Source: Candidatus Faecimonas gallistercoris (lineage in GTDB: Bacteria; Bacillota_I; Bacilli_A; RF39; UBA660). From it: a stretch of DNA of 46,938 nucleotides. How positions within the stretch are numbered: position 1 is the first letter of the stretch; each line of letters begins with the position of its first letter. Location: the NCBI GenBank assembly GCA_018712565.1, contig DVGU01000008.1, positions 1-46,938 of the forward strand, read 5' to 3'. Shown piece after piece: positions 40,826-46,938 of the stretch. The notes below the pieces were generated by a model, which worked only from the letters and a program-made list of their open reading frames with translations, had not been told where the DNA came from and did not search any database. The position numbers and the translations under genes are program-made.

Positions 40826-41575
40826 ATGATATATGTAGTTTGTTCTTGGTTCCTTTTGTTTTTATTATATTCTATGTTTGGATATATTATAGAGGTTATT
40901 TCCGTTAGTATTCATGCGAAGAAATGGGTATTTAATAGAGGCTTTTTAATTGGACCATATTTACCTATTTATGGATTTGGTTCATTGATTATGGTACTTT
41001 TTTTAAATCGATATGAAAATGATTTGCTTGCTTTATTTGTAATGAGTGCGTTTCTTTGTACCTTGCTTGAATATATTACAAGTTTAATTATGGAAAAAAT
41101 TTTTCAACTTCGTTGGTGGGATTATTCAGATAGAAAATTTAATATTAATGGAAGAGTATGTTTAGATAATGCTTTGTTATTTGGTGTAGGTGGAATCTTA
41201 GTTGTTAAAGTGATTCATCCAGCTTTATCCTGGGTTGTTTATCAACCTTCTAGTACGGTTATTATAGTTTTGGCAATTTGCTTGTTTGTTGTTTTCTTAT
41301 TGGATGTTGTTGAGTCTTCTTATATTACTGTTCGATTGAAAATTAATATTAGTCATTATATTCGTAAAGATGCAACAGCTAAGATAAAGAAAGAAGTTTT
41401 AGCGGCTTTACATAAACATATTACCTTAACATCGAGATTATTAAGAGCATTCCCTAATGTTTCATATGATGCTAATAAGAAAGTAAAAGAGTTTTTACAA
41501 TTACTTGATAAAACTAAAAAAGAGATGAAAATTCAAAAGTTAAAGAAAAAAATAAAAAAAGAAAAGAAAAAATGA
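40826..41575 (+). CDS. CmpB-type putative ABC transporter permease
   Basis: 249 residues from ATG 40826 (AGGTGA five bases upstream; the track's GTG 40817 and ATG 40820 overlap the ribosome site). Five or six membrane helices. YSMFGYIIEVI, NRGFLIGPYLPIYGFGSL, TLLEYITSLIMEKIFQLRWWDYSDRKFNINGRVCL and ALLFGVGG are the conserved motifs of PF06541, annotated as putative ABC-transporter type IV (CmpB-like) but without an ATPase gene next to it. The cytoplasmic C-terminus is lysine-rich (KKIKKEKKK). Function unknown. Confidence 0.8.
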   Translation: MIYVVCSWFLLFLLYSMFGYIIEVISVSIHAKKWVFNRGFLIGPYLPIYGFGSLIMVLFLNRYENDLLALFVMSAFLCTLLEYITSLIMEKIFQLRWWDYSDRKFNINGRVCLDNALLFGVGGILVVKVIHPALSWVVYQPSSTVIIVLAICLFVVFLLDVVESSYITVRLKINISHYIRKDATAKIKKEVLAALHKHITLTSRLLRAFPNVSYDANKKVKEFLQLLDKTKKEMKIQKLKKKIKKEKKK

Positions 41576-41591
41576 AATATTGTGTGTTAAT

Positions 41592-41622
41592 AGTAAAGTT
41601 CAATTTTGATCTTTGCTTTTTT
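41592..41622 (+). terminator. ppaC operon terminator
   Basis: AGTAAAGTTCA/TGATCTTTGCT stem (41592-41602, 41607-41617; one G-U, one mismatch), then six T. Confidence 0.6.
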
Positions 41623-41676
41623 CCTTTATTTATCTTTTTGCTTAACTATGTTATACTGGGATTATAGGAGGTTAAT

Positions 41677-43050
41677 ATGAGATATAAAGAAGATATTAAT
41701 AAGAATATATTTAGGGGATATGATATTAGAGGTATCTATCCTAGTGAGATTGATGAGGATACTGCCTATACTATTGGACTTGGGTTTGGTAGTTATGTAC
41801 GTGATTTAGGTAAGAAGACTTGTATTGTTGGTCATGATAATCGTCTTAGTAGTCCTAGTTTGTATGAGGCTTTGACTAAAGGAATTTTAGAAACTGGTGT
41901 TGATATTATTTCTTTAGGTCTTTGTACAACACCAATGTATTATTATGCTTGTATTAAGTTAAAAGTATATAGTGGTATTATGGTTACTGCTAGTCATAAT
42001 CCTAAGGATGATAATGGATTTAAGTTTGCTTTTGATGAGAGTGGTAATTGTAAAGGACAAGAAATTCAAGATTTTTTGGCTTATATTTTGCGTGGAAATT
42101 TTCAAAAAGGAGAAGGAAAGTTATCTACTTATAATATAGAAGATGATTATTTAGAGTTGTTCCGTACTCATTTAAATTTTGGACCACGTCGTGTTAAAGT
42201 GGTTATTGATCCAGGAAATGGTACAACTAGTATTATTGCTAAAAAATTATATGAGATGTTTCCAATGGATTTAGTTGTCATTAATGGAGAAAGTGATGGT
42301 ACTTTTCCAAATCATCATCCTGATCCATGTGTTGAAGAAAATCTTAGTCAATTAAAGAAAAAGGTATTGGAAGTTCATGCAGATGTTGGTCTTGCATTTG
42401 ATGGTGATGGTGATCGTATGGGAATGGTTACTAATTCTGCTAAATTCTTACCAAATGATTTATATATGATATTAATGATTCGTGATATGATTGATAAAGT
42501 ACCAAAAAAAGAATTTTTATATGATGTTAAATGTTCTAAGGCATTGTCTGATGAAATTAGTCGTTTAGGTGGTAAGGGTATTTGTTATCGTACAGGGAAT
42601 TCTTATACGAAAGCAAAAGTTAGAGATGATGATTTGCCATTTGGTGGAGAATTATCTGGTCATGTATATTTTAGAGATCGTTGGTTAGGTTTTGATTCAG
42701 GACTTTATGCAGGACTTCGTATGGTAGAGTTATTGTCTAGATGTAGTGAGTCTGTTGATGAATTAACTAAAGATATTCCGGTATATTATTCTACTTCTGA
42801 ACTTAAATTTTCAGCAAGTGATGATGTGAAGTTTTCTATTGTTGATAAAATAGGTGAGTATGCAGATAGTAAGAATTATGAACATTTAGATATTGATGGA
42901 GTAAAAGTATTATTTGATGATGGATGGGCATTAGTACGTGCTAGTAATACAGGACCAAATATTACAGCGAGATTCGAAGCAAATACTAAGGAAAGATTAG
43001 AAGAGTTACAAAATGAATTTATCACTGTTTTACAAGAGTTATTAAAATAA
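41677..43050 (+). CDS. Phosphomannomutase/phosphoglucomutase
   Basis: Alpha-D-phosphohexomutase, 457 residues with all four domains. FRGYDIRGIYP (domain 1 substrate/base), TASHNP with the phospho-Ser, DGDGDR as Mg site, GGELSGHVYF as sugar-binding loop and RASNTGPNITARFEA as phosphate-binding loop of domain 4. It interconverts hexose-1- and 6-phosphates (Man or Glc) for wall and polysaccharide precursors; sugar preference cannot be settled. TATACT 41652-41657 and AGGAGG before the ATG. Ends in a stem terminator. Confidence 0.93.
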   Translation: MRYKEDINKNIFRGYDIRGIYPSEIDEDTAYTIGLGFGSYVRDLGKKTCIVGHDNRLSSPSLYEALTKGILETGVDIISLGLCTTPMYYYACIKLKVYSGIMVTASHNPKDDNGFKFAFDESGNCKGQEIQDFLAYILRGNFQKGEGKLSTYNIEDDYLELFRTHLNFGPRRVKVVIDPGNGTTSIIAKKLYEMFPMDLVVINGESDGTFPNHHPDPCVEENLSQLKKKVLEVHADVGLAFDGDGDRMGMVTNSAKFLPNDLYMILMIRDMIDKVPKKEFLYDVKCSKALSDEISRLGGKGICYRTGNSYTKAKVRDDDLPFGGELSGHVYFRDRWLGFDSGLYAGLRMVELLSRCSESVDELTKDIPVYYSTSELKFSASDDVKFSIVDKIGEYADSKNYEHLDIDGVKVLFDDGWALVRASNTGPNITARFEANTKERLEELQNEFITVLQELLK

Positions 43051-43062
43051 AGATTAATATAT

Positions 43063-43091
43063 AACCGATACATTTAAGTATTGGTTTTTTT
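43063..43091 (+). terminator. Phosphohexomutase terminator
   Basis: Stem AACCGATAC/GTATTGGTT (43063-43071, 43078-43086; one G-U) with loop ATTTAA and T run. Confidence 0.8.
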
Positions 43092-43103
43092 GTGTAAAAA
43101 TCG

Positions 43104-43132
43104 TTGATATACAAACAAATGTATTATATAAT
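43104..43132 (+). promoter_or_regulatory. Deoxyribosyltransferase-gene promoter with SOS-box-like spacer
   Basis: TTGATA (43104-43109), 17-base spacer, TATAAT (43127-43132). Spacer CAAACAAATGTATT differs from the CGAACAAATGTATT at 46490 at one position only. 11 of 14 match the Bacillus LexA consensus. Confidence 0.6.
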
Positions 43133-43180
43133 ATTATTGTAATATATGATGTAGTATGATAAAAGAAGGAGATATAATAA

Positions 43181-43618
43181 ATGAATTTTTATGTAGGATC
43201 AGGAATGAAAAATTGTGAATTAGTAACTTGTTATGCAGAAAAATTAAAAGAAAAGGGGTGGCATCAAACTTACGATTGGGTAGAGAATGTATGTGATGAT
43301 GAACCGATAGATGATATGATAAATTATGCAAGACGTGAAAAACAAGCTGTTATAGACTCTGATGTTGTAATTATTATATTACCTGCTGGAAGAGGAGCGC
43401 ATATTGAACTAGGAATGGCTCTAGCATTAGATAAAAAACTTTTTCTATGTGCACAGTCAGAAGATGAGTTTAGTATAGATAATACAGTAGCTTTCTATGA
43501 ATTACCTAGTGTAGTAAAATTAATTGGAACAGTTGATGAAAATATTGATAAAATAATGAAGGTAGTAGTAGCAGATAAAAGTAAAGTGAAAGAGATAACA
43601 ATGAAAAACAATAGCTAA
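43181..43618 (+). CDS. Nucleoside 2-deoxyribosyltransferase-like protein
   Basis: 145 residues. NFYVGSGMKNC at the first strand, then VVIIILPAGRGAHIELGMALALDKKLFLC is the hallmark of the nucleoside 2-deoxyribosyltransferase fold, with the nucleophile Glu in HIELG. Enzymes of this fold exchange bases on deoxynucleosides or hydrolyse nucleotide glycosidic bonds; DUF4406 and phage members vary, so the activity here is a family-level call. Ribosome site AGAAGGAG. Monocistronic with an SOS-like promoter also seen at tmk, so a nucleotide-repair link is attractive but inferred. Confidence 0.75.
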   Translation: MNFYVGSGMKNCELVTCYAEKLKEKGWHQTYDWVENVCDDEPIDDMINYARREKQAVIDSDVVIIILPAGRGAHIELGMALALDKKLFLCAQSEDEFSIDNTVAFYELPSVVKLIGTVDENIDKIMKVVVADKSKVKEITMKNNS

Positions 43619-43634
43619 TATTTGTAAAAGTATC

Positions 43635-43663
43635 TTGTAACTAAAGTGGGTTTATGCTATAGT
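43635..43663 (+). promoter_or_regulatory. helD promoter
   Basis: TTGTAA (43635-43640), 17-base spacer, TATAGT (43658-43663). Predicts a leader of about 95 bases before helD. Confidence 0.6.
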
Positions 43664-43701
43664 GGAGTAGACGTTTGCTTTAAAATTATATAGTGTAGGG
43701 T

Positions 43702-43726
43702 AACTGCATATGAATGTAGTTTTTTA
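43702..43726 (+). terminator. Terminator-like hairpin in the helD leader
   Basis: AACTGCAT/ATGTAGTT (43702-43709, 43714-43721; one G-U), loop ATGA, then T run to 43725. Lies between the promoter and helD and could attenuate transcription. Confidence 0.55.
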
Positions 43727-43764
43727 GCGTTGTTTAGTTTTTAGAGAATAAATAAGGAGGTATT

Positions 43765-45795
43765 ATGGCAATTGGTAGAGAGGAGTTAAAAAAAGAAGAT
43801 TTAATATTATCTAAGGTATTAAAATTATTAGGTAATACTTTGGAGGAGTTAGGTGGAGATGTTTATCAAGAGGAAGAGGATTTTACTGAGTTTAAGAAGA
43901 TGATGTGGGAAGATTCTAATAGTTTTGATCAAGCAGAAATTGGGCAAGTTATGGCAGCGACACAGCAAGAGGCAGAAAAGGTTTTAATGAAGAGAAAGTA
44001 TTTTATAAGACTTAATCAAATTAAAAATAAACCTTATTTTGCATCGATTGTTTTTCAAGATGAAGAGGGTAAAAATTATAATATTTATATTTCTTTGACA
44101 TATTTAAAAGATAAAAATCTTAATAATATTTTATATGATTGGCGAAGTCCTATTTGTAGTTTGTTTTATGATTATGAAGTTGGGCCTTGTTCTTATATTG
44201 CTCCTGGAGGAGAATATTTTGGAGAGTTAAAAAGAAAAAGGCAATATAAGATAGAGAATAGGAAGTTAGTTGGTGTTTTTGATAATTCTTTAAATATTGA
44301 TGATGAAGTATTGCAAGAAGTTTTAGCACATGAGGATAGTGATAAGATGAAGAATGTAGTAAATACAATTCAACAAGAACAAAATCAAGTGATTCGTAAT
44401 TTGGAAGATCATAATTTAATTGTCCAGGGGATTGCAGGAAGTGGTAAGACTACGGTTGCTTTACATAGAATTGCATTTTTACTTTATCGCTTAGAAAAAT
44501 TAACTAGTAAAAATATTTTAATATTTTCTCCTAATCCTGTATTTAGCGAGTATATTTCGGATGTATTACCTTCCTTAGGAGAAGAGAATACTTTACAGAC
44601 AACGTTTCATGATTATATGGCATATCAGATTACTGAGTATAAAGAGATAGAGTCATTTACTGATTTTGTAGCGAGATATTATACTTATCAAGTTCCTGAT
44701 ATAGAATTAATTAAATATAAACAAAGTGATGAGATTATTAGTGATATAGATCAGTATTTAGATGAATATATTTCTAAGGCAAAATTTATAGAATCTTTTT
44801 ATGAGGGAGATGTTCATTATGTTTCTTTAGATGATATTAATTTTTTACTTCATCATAAGTATGATAGATTTCCTTTGTTTGAAAGAGTAGAGGAGATTGC
44901 GAAGAAGTTATCTTATGATTTCTATCAAGGTAGTGGTAAGAAGACGGGAGTTTTTCGTAAGTTATTAAGAGAGCATGCTAATTTTAAGAAGAATATAAAG
45001 GAAATTTATAAGGGGTTTTATTCTAGTGTTTATTGTAGGGTTACGTTGACGGATAAAGAGATTAATCAGTTTGTAAGAGGAAGAAAATTGTTTTATGAAG
45101 ATGCTTTATTGTTTTGCTATATAAAGGGAAAGTTAGAAGGCTTTTTGTATGAAGAAAATATTAAGCAAGTTGTTATTGATGAGGCACAAGATTATAATAA
45201 GTTACAATATATGATTATTTCTCGTATTTTTGGGAGAGCAGATTTTACTATTTTAGGAGATGTTAATCAGAATATTAATCCTTATTATCATTATGATTCA
45301 TTAGAGGAGTTGAAAAGCGTATTTACTAAGGATAGTAAGTATATTGAACTTTTAAAGACTTATCGTTGTTCTCCTGAGATTATTGAATATACTAATAAGA
45401 TATTACATCTAAATCATGTTAATGCTATACGTCGTGATAATCAGAAACCTGTTGTTTTTAGGAGACATTTAGAAAATTTAAAAGAAAGTTTATTACATGA
45501 TATAAAAGTACTTAAAGAAGAACATTCTAGTGTTGCAATTATTACAAAAGATGATAATGAGGCAGAAAAGATTTATTCTTTAATTAAAGATAGTGTGAAA
45601 GTTACTTATATTACTTTAGATACTAAAGAATTTTCTAGAGAGTTAGTTTTAGTACCAGCTTATTTAGCGAAGGGATTAGAATTTGATAGTGTTATTTTGT
45701 ATAATGATAGAGAAAATTCTTATAAGGGGAATGAACGTAATTTATTATATGTTGCTTGTACTAGAGCACAACATGAGCTTTATATTTATAATTAA
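43765..45795 (+). CDS. helD: HelD-type RNA polymerase-recycling helicase
   Basis: 676 residues, UvrD-like superfamily 1 ATPase that strips RNA polymerase from DNA and recycles it. N-terminal part 1-130 (SFDQAEIGQVMAATQQEAEKVLMKRKYFIRLNQIKNKPYFASIVFQDE) is the helical HelD region that enters the polymerase secondary channel. LYDWRSPICSLFYDYEVG and GELKRKRQYKIEN are HelD-specific. Walker A GIAGSGKT (222-229), VVIDEAQDYNKLQY Walker B (472-476 DEAQD), motif IV-VI LLKTYRCSPEII, GLEFDSVIL and LLYVACTRAQHELYIY. Shorter than Bacillus HelD (774). A leader with an attenuator-like hairpin precedes it, interesting because HelD proteins are linked to rifamycin tolerance in actinobacteria. Confidence 0.88.
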   Translation: MAIGREELKKEDLILSKVLKLLGNTLEELGGDVYQEEEDFTEFKKMMWEDSNSFDQAEIGQVMAATQQEAEKVLMKRKYFIRLNQIKNKPYFASIVFQDEEGKNYNIYISLTYLKDKNLNNILYDWRSPICSLFYDYEVGPCSYIAPGGEYFGELKRKRQYKIENRKLVGVFDNSLNIDDEVLQEVLAHEDSDKMKNVVNTIQQEQNQVIRNLEDHNLIVQGIAGSGKTTVALHRIAFLLYRLEKLTSKNILIFSPNPVFSEYISDVLPSLGEENTLQTTFHDYMAYQITEYKEIESFTDFVARYYTYQVPDIELIKYKQSDEIISDIDQYLDEYISKAKFIESFYEGDVHYVSLDDINFLLHHKYDRFPLFERVEEIAKKLSYDFYQGSGKKTGVFRKLLREHANFKKNIKEIYKGFYSSVYCRVTLTDKEINQFVRGRKLFYEDALLFCYIKGKLEGFLYEENIKQVVIDEAQDYNKLQYMIISRIFGRADFTILGDVNQNINPYYHYDSLEELKSVFTKDSKYIELLKTYRCSPEIIEYTNKILHLNHVNAIRRDNQKPVVFRRHLENLKESLLHDIKVLKEEHSSVAIITKDDNEAEKIYSLIKDSVKVTYITLDTKEFSRELVLVPAYLAKGLEFDSVILYNDRENSYKGNERNLLYVACTRAQHELYIYN

Positions 45796-45825
45796 TATGA
45801 TATACTATATATTTAAGGTGATTTT

Positions 45826-46395
45826 ATGAATTATGGTTATCCTGGTGTTAGTGATAGTGAAATTATTAAAAATTATAAGGTAATAGATGGTGTTATTGTT
45901 GTTAAGTATTTAGATGGTAGTAGTGATTATTTGTGTTATTCTGATAGTGAGGTTGAAAAAATAGAAGAACAGATGATAGAGCAAGCCATAGATAGAGATA
46001 ATAGTTTAGCTTTTTTTGAATGTAGTGCTAATAAGAAAATTTTATCTGTGAAGATAGCGATAACTATGATGTCGTCTTTAGGTTTTGCTATTGCATCTTA
46101 TTGTAATGATGTTGATTTTTTCTATAGTTGTTTCAGTGGAATTAGTGGTTGTTTAGCTTTTGATAGTATTTCTGAATATTTATCGTATCGTGATGAAGCA
46201 GAAGAACTTAGTAAATATAGAACTTATTTAACTATGATGGATAAACTTGATAGTATAGAGGATCATTCTAGTTTGTATCAAAGTCCTGAGAGACTTACTA
46301 TTCATACTTTAGATGATTTTTCTTCTAAAGAAGTTAAAAATATTTATAAAACTTTGAAGAGTAATTCTACTGGGTATGCTTATGTAAAAAAATAA
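45826..46395 (+). CDS. Hypothetical membrane protein
   Basis: 189 residues, not recognised. An N-terminal soluble part (MNYGYPGVSDSEIIKNYKVIDGVIVVKYLDGSSDYLCYSDSEVEKIEEQMIEQAIDRDNSL) is followed by two hydrophobic stretches (about 73-92, IAITMMSSLGFAIASYC, and 97-117, FFYSCFSGISGCLAFDSI) and a charged helical C-terminus. Cys pairs lie in or beside the hydrophobic helices. AAGGTGAT precedes ATG 45826; TATACT just after helD gives it a possible promoter of its own. Ends in a perfect 12-bp terminator. Confidence 0.6.
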   Translation: MNYGYPGVSDSEIIKNYKVIDGVIVVKYLDGSSDYLCYSDSEVEKIEEQMIEQAIDRDNSLAFFECSANKKILSVKIAITMMSSLGFAIASYCNDVDFFYSCFSGISGCLAFDSISEYLSYRDEAEELSKYRTYLTMMDKLDSIEDHSSLYQSPERLTIHTLDDFSSKEVKNIYKTLKSNSTGYAYVKK

Positions 46396-46397
46396 AA

Positions 46398-46434
46398 AAT
46401 CATAAAGAATTAGTTTTCTTTATGATTCTTTTTT
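46398..46434 (+). terminator. Strong intrinsic terminator
   Basis: Perfect 12-bp stem AATCATAAAGAA/TTCTTTATGATT (46398-46409, 46416-46427), loop TTAGTT, then C and six T. Confidence 0.9.
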
Positions 46435-46444
46435 GTATATTAGG

Positions 46445-46468
46445 AATTTGCTTCTCAAAATGCAAATT
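46445..46468. mobile_element. Possible left-end hairpin of the IS200/IS605 element
   Basis: AATTTGC/GCAAATT (46445-46451, 46462-46468) with a ten-base loop lies 72 bases before tnpB and is not followed by T. Subterminal hairpins mark the ends of IS200/IS605 elements, but the exact cleavage site cannot be placed from one end. Confidence 0.35.
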
Positions 46469-46489
46469 TGAAAACTTGATAAAAAATAG

Positions 46490-46518
46490 TTGACATGCGA
46501 ACAAATGTATTATATAGT
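46490..46518 (+). promoter_or_regulatory. tnpB promoter with SOS-box-like operator
   Basis: TTGACA (46490-46495), 17-base spacer, TATAGT (46513-46518). Spacer contains CGAACAAATGTATT, 12 of 14 to the Bacillus LexA consensus and virtually identical to the tmk promoter spacer. Confidence 0.7.
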
Positions 46519-46539
46519 GTTCTCATCAGGAGGAATATT

Positions 46540-46938
46540 ATGTATAGAGCTTATCGGTTTCGTTTGTATCCTACAACTAATCAAGTAGAGTTAATTCACA
46601 AAACATTTGGTTGTACTAGAGTAGTATATAATCATTATTTAGAAAAGCAAAAATCACTTTATGAAGAGAAAAAAGATTCTTTATCTTGTTTTGATATGAT
46701 AAAAGATTTAAAAAACTTACAAGTAGAACATCCCTTTTTAAAGGAAGTAGATTCTTGTAGCCTAAGATGTAGTTTATTTAATTTAGAGGATGCTTTTAAA
46801 AGATGGTATAAAGGACAAGGAGAATACCCTAAATTTAAGGGAAAATACAACTCTAAAAGAAGTTATAGAACAAACTGTATAAGTAATACTTATAAAGATA
46901 AAACATATCAAAGTATAGAAGTAGATTTAAAAAGACAC
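46540..46938 (+). CDS. tnpB: IS200/IS605-family TnpB (OrfB), 5' part
   Basis: The frame opens at ATG 46540 behind CAGGAGGA and runs off the window after 133 codons; the track omits it because it lacks a stop. MYRAYRFRLYPTTNQVELIHKTFGCTRVVYNHYLEKQKSLYEEKK and LKEVDSCSLRCSLFNLEDAFKRWYKGQGEYPKFKGKYNSKRSYRTNCI are the standard N-terminal OrfB HTH region of TnpB. TnpB is the RNA-guided nuclease ancestral to Cas12; the RuvC-like and zinc-finger parts lie outside. No tnpA is seen upstream. The guide RNA would be made from the 3' end, outside the window. Confidence 0.9.
   Translation, partial: MYRAYRFRLYPTTNQVELIHKTFGCTRVVYNHYLEKQKSLYEEKKDSLSCFDMIKDLKNLQVEHPFLKEVDSCSLRCSLFNLEDAFKRWYKGQGEYPKFKGKYNSKRSYRTNCISNTYKDKTYQSIEVDLKRH

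Noticed and set aside
1-46938. CRISPR array or phage cluster
   Set aside because: No regularly spaced identical repeats and no structural phage genes were seen.

Overview
The window is very AT-rich DNA from a Gram-positive-type bacterium. TGA acts as a normal stop (for example in the response regulator, hemW upstream neighbour and ymfF) and TGG encodes Trp, so the code is standard rather than mycoplasma code. Gene content points to a low-GC Bacillota, most likely a Bacilli-class uncultured gut lineage (RF39-like or near Erysipelotrichales/Mollicutes): DnaB-type replication initiation, YlbJ/YlbL, YmfF/YmfH, a YqfQ-like protein, a SpoIIID-like regulator, L33, EF-P and HelD. The exact taxon is inference. 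Nearly all genes lie on the + strand, as expected for one leading-strand replichore arm.

Layout. 1-0.9 kb: 3' part of an Rpn/PDDEXK transposase-like nuclease and a small DUF2624-like gene. 1-6.4 kb: class B PBP, rpmG, efp, ftsK/spoIIIE. 6.5-9.8 kb: deoD and the M16 pair ymfF/ymfH, which in Bacillus are linked to EF-P modification. 9.8-11.95 kb: a truncated YdeN-like hydrolase, an XRE membrane regulator with a DUF4097 protein, and a small zinc-ribbon membrane protein. 12-16.6 kb: a membrane-anchored double-GH25/LysM protein and two flavoproteins. 16.7-22.5 kb: an unknown membrane protein, lepA, a SpoIIID-like regulator, hemW, an HD phosphohydrolase and a dTMP kinase. 22.5-25.5 kb: a GspE-type ATPase divergent from two pseudopilins. 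25.5-28.6 kb: ylbJ divergent from ylbL/sepM, a hotdog thioesterase and an unknown exported protein. 28.6-30.95 kb: a two-component system preceded by a repeat-rich control region. 31-32.7 kb: SDR, hypothetical, tRNA-Met(CAT), YqfQ-like gene. 32.8-35.1 kb: GspF and prepilin peptidase. 35.3-45.8 kb: dnaB, HD protein, CBS-type pyrophosphatase, uppP, ZIP transporter, CmpB-family membrane protein, phosphohexomutase, nucleoside deoxyribosyltransferase-like gene, helD. The right edge is the start of an IS200/IS605 tnpB.

Genes that belong together: the GspE, pseudopilin, GspF and prepilin peptidase genes form one type-IV-pilus/competence-type machine split over two loci about 8 kb apart, with no major pilin in the window. 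efp, ymfF and ymfH probably form one translation-factor/modification module. PBP, uppP, GH25 protein and ftsK serve the envelope and division.

Most interesting signals: (1) three unrelated genes (tmk, the deoxyribosyltransferase gene, tnpB) have promoters with an almost identical 17-nt spacer that matches a LexA/DinR-type SOS box; (2) two tandem promoter-like modules with 10-bp-phased TTCCC direct repeats and conserved AAAGGAGG motifs precede the two-component operon; (3) possible transcription attenuators lie in front of helD and the zinc-ribbon gene; (4) the GH25 protein pairs a degenerate domain with an intact one; (5) the GspE ATPase carries a long Thr/Pro/Gln-rich tail. No CRISPR array, rRNA or prophage was seen.
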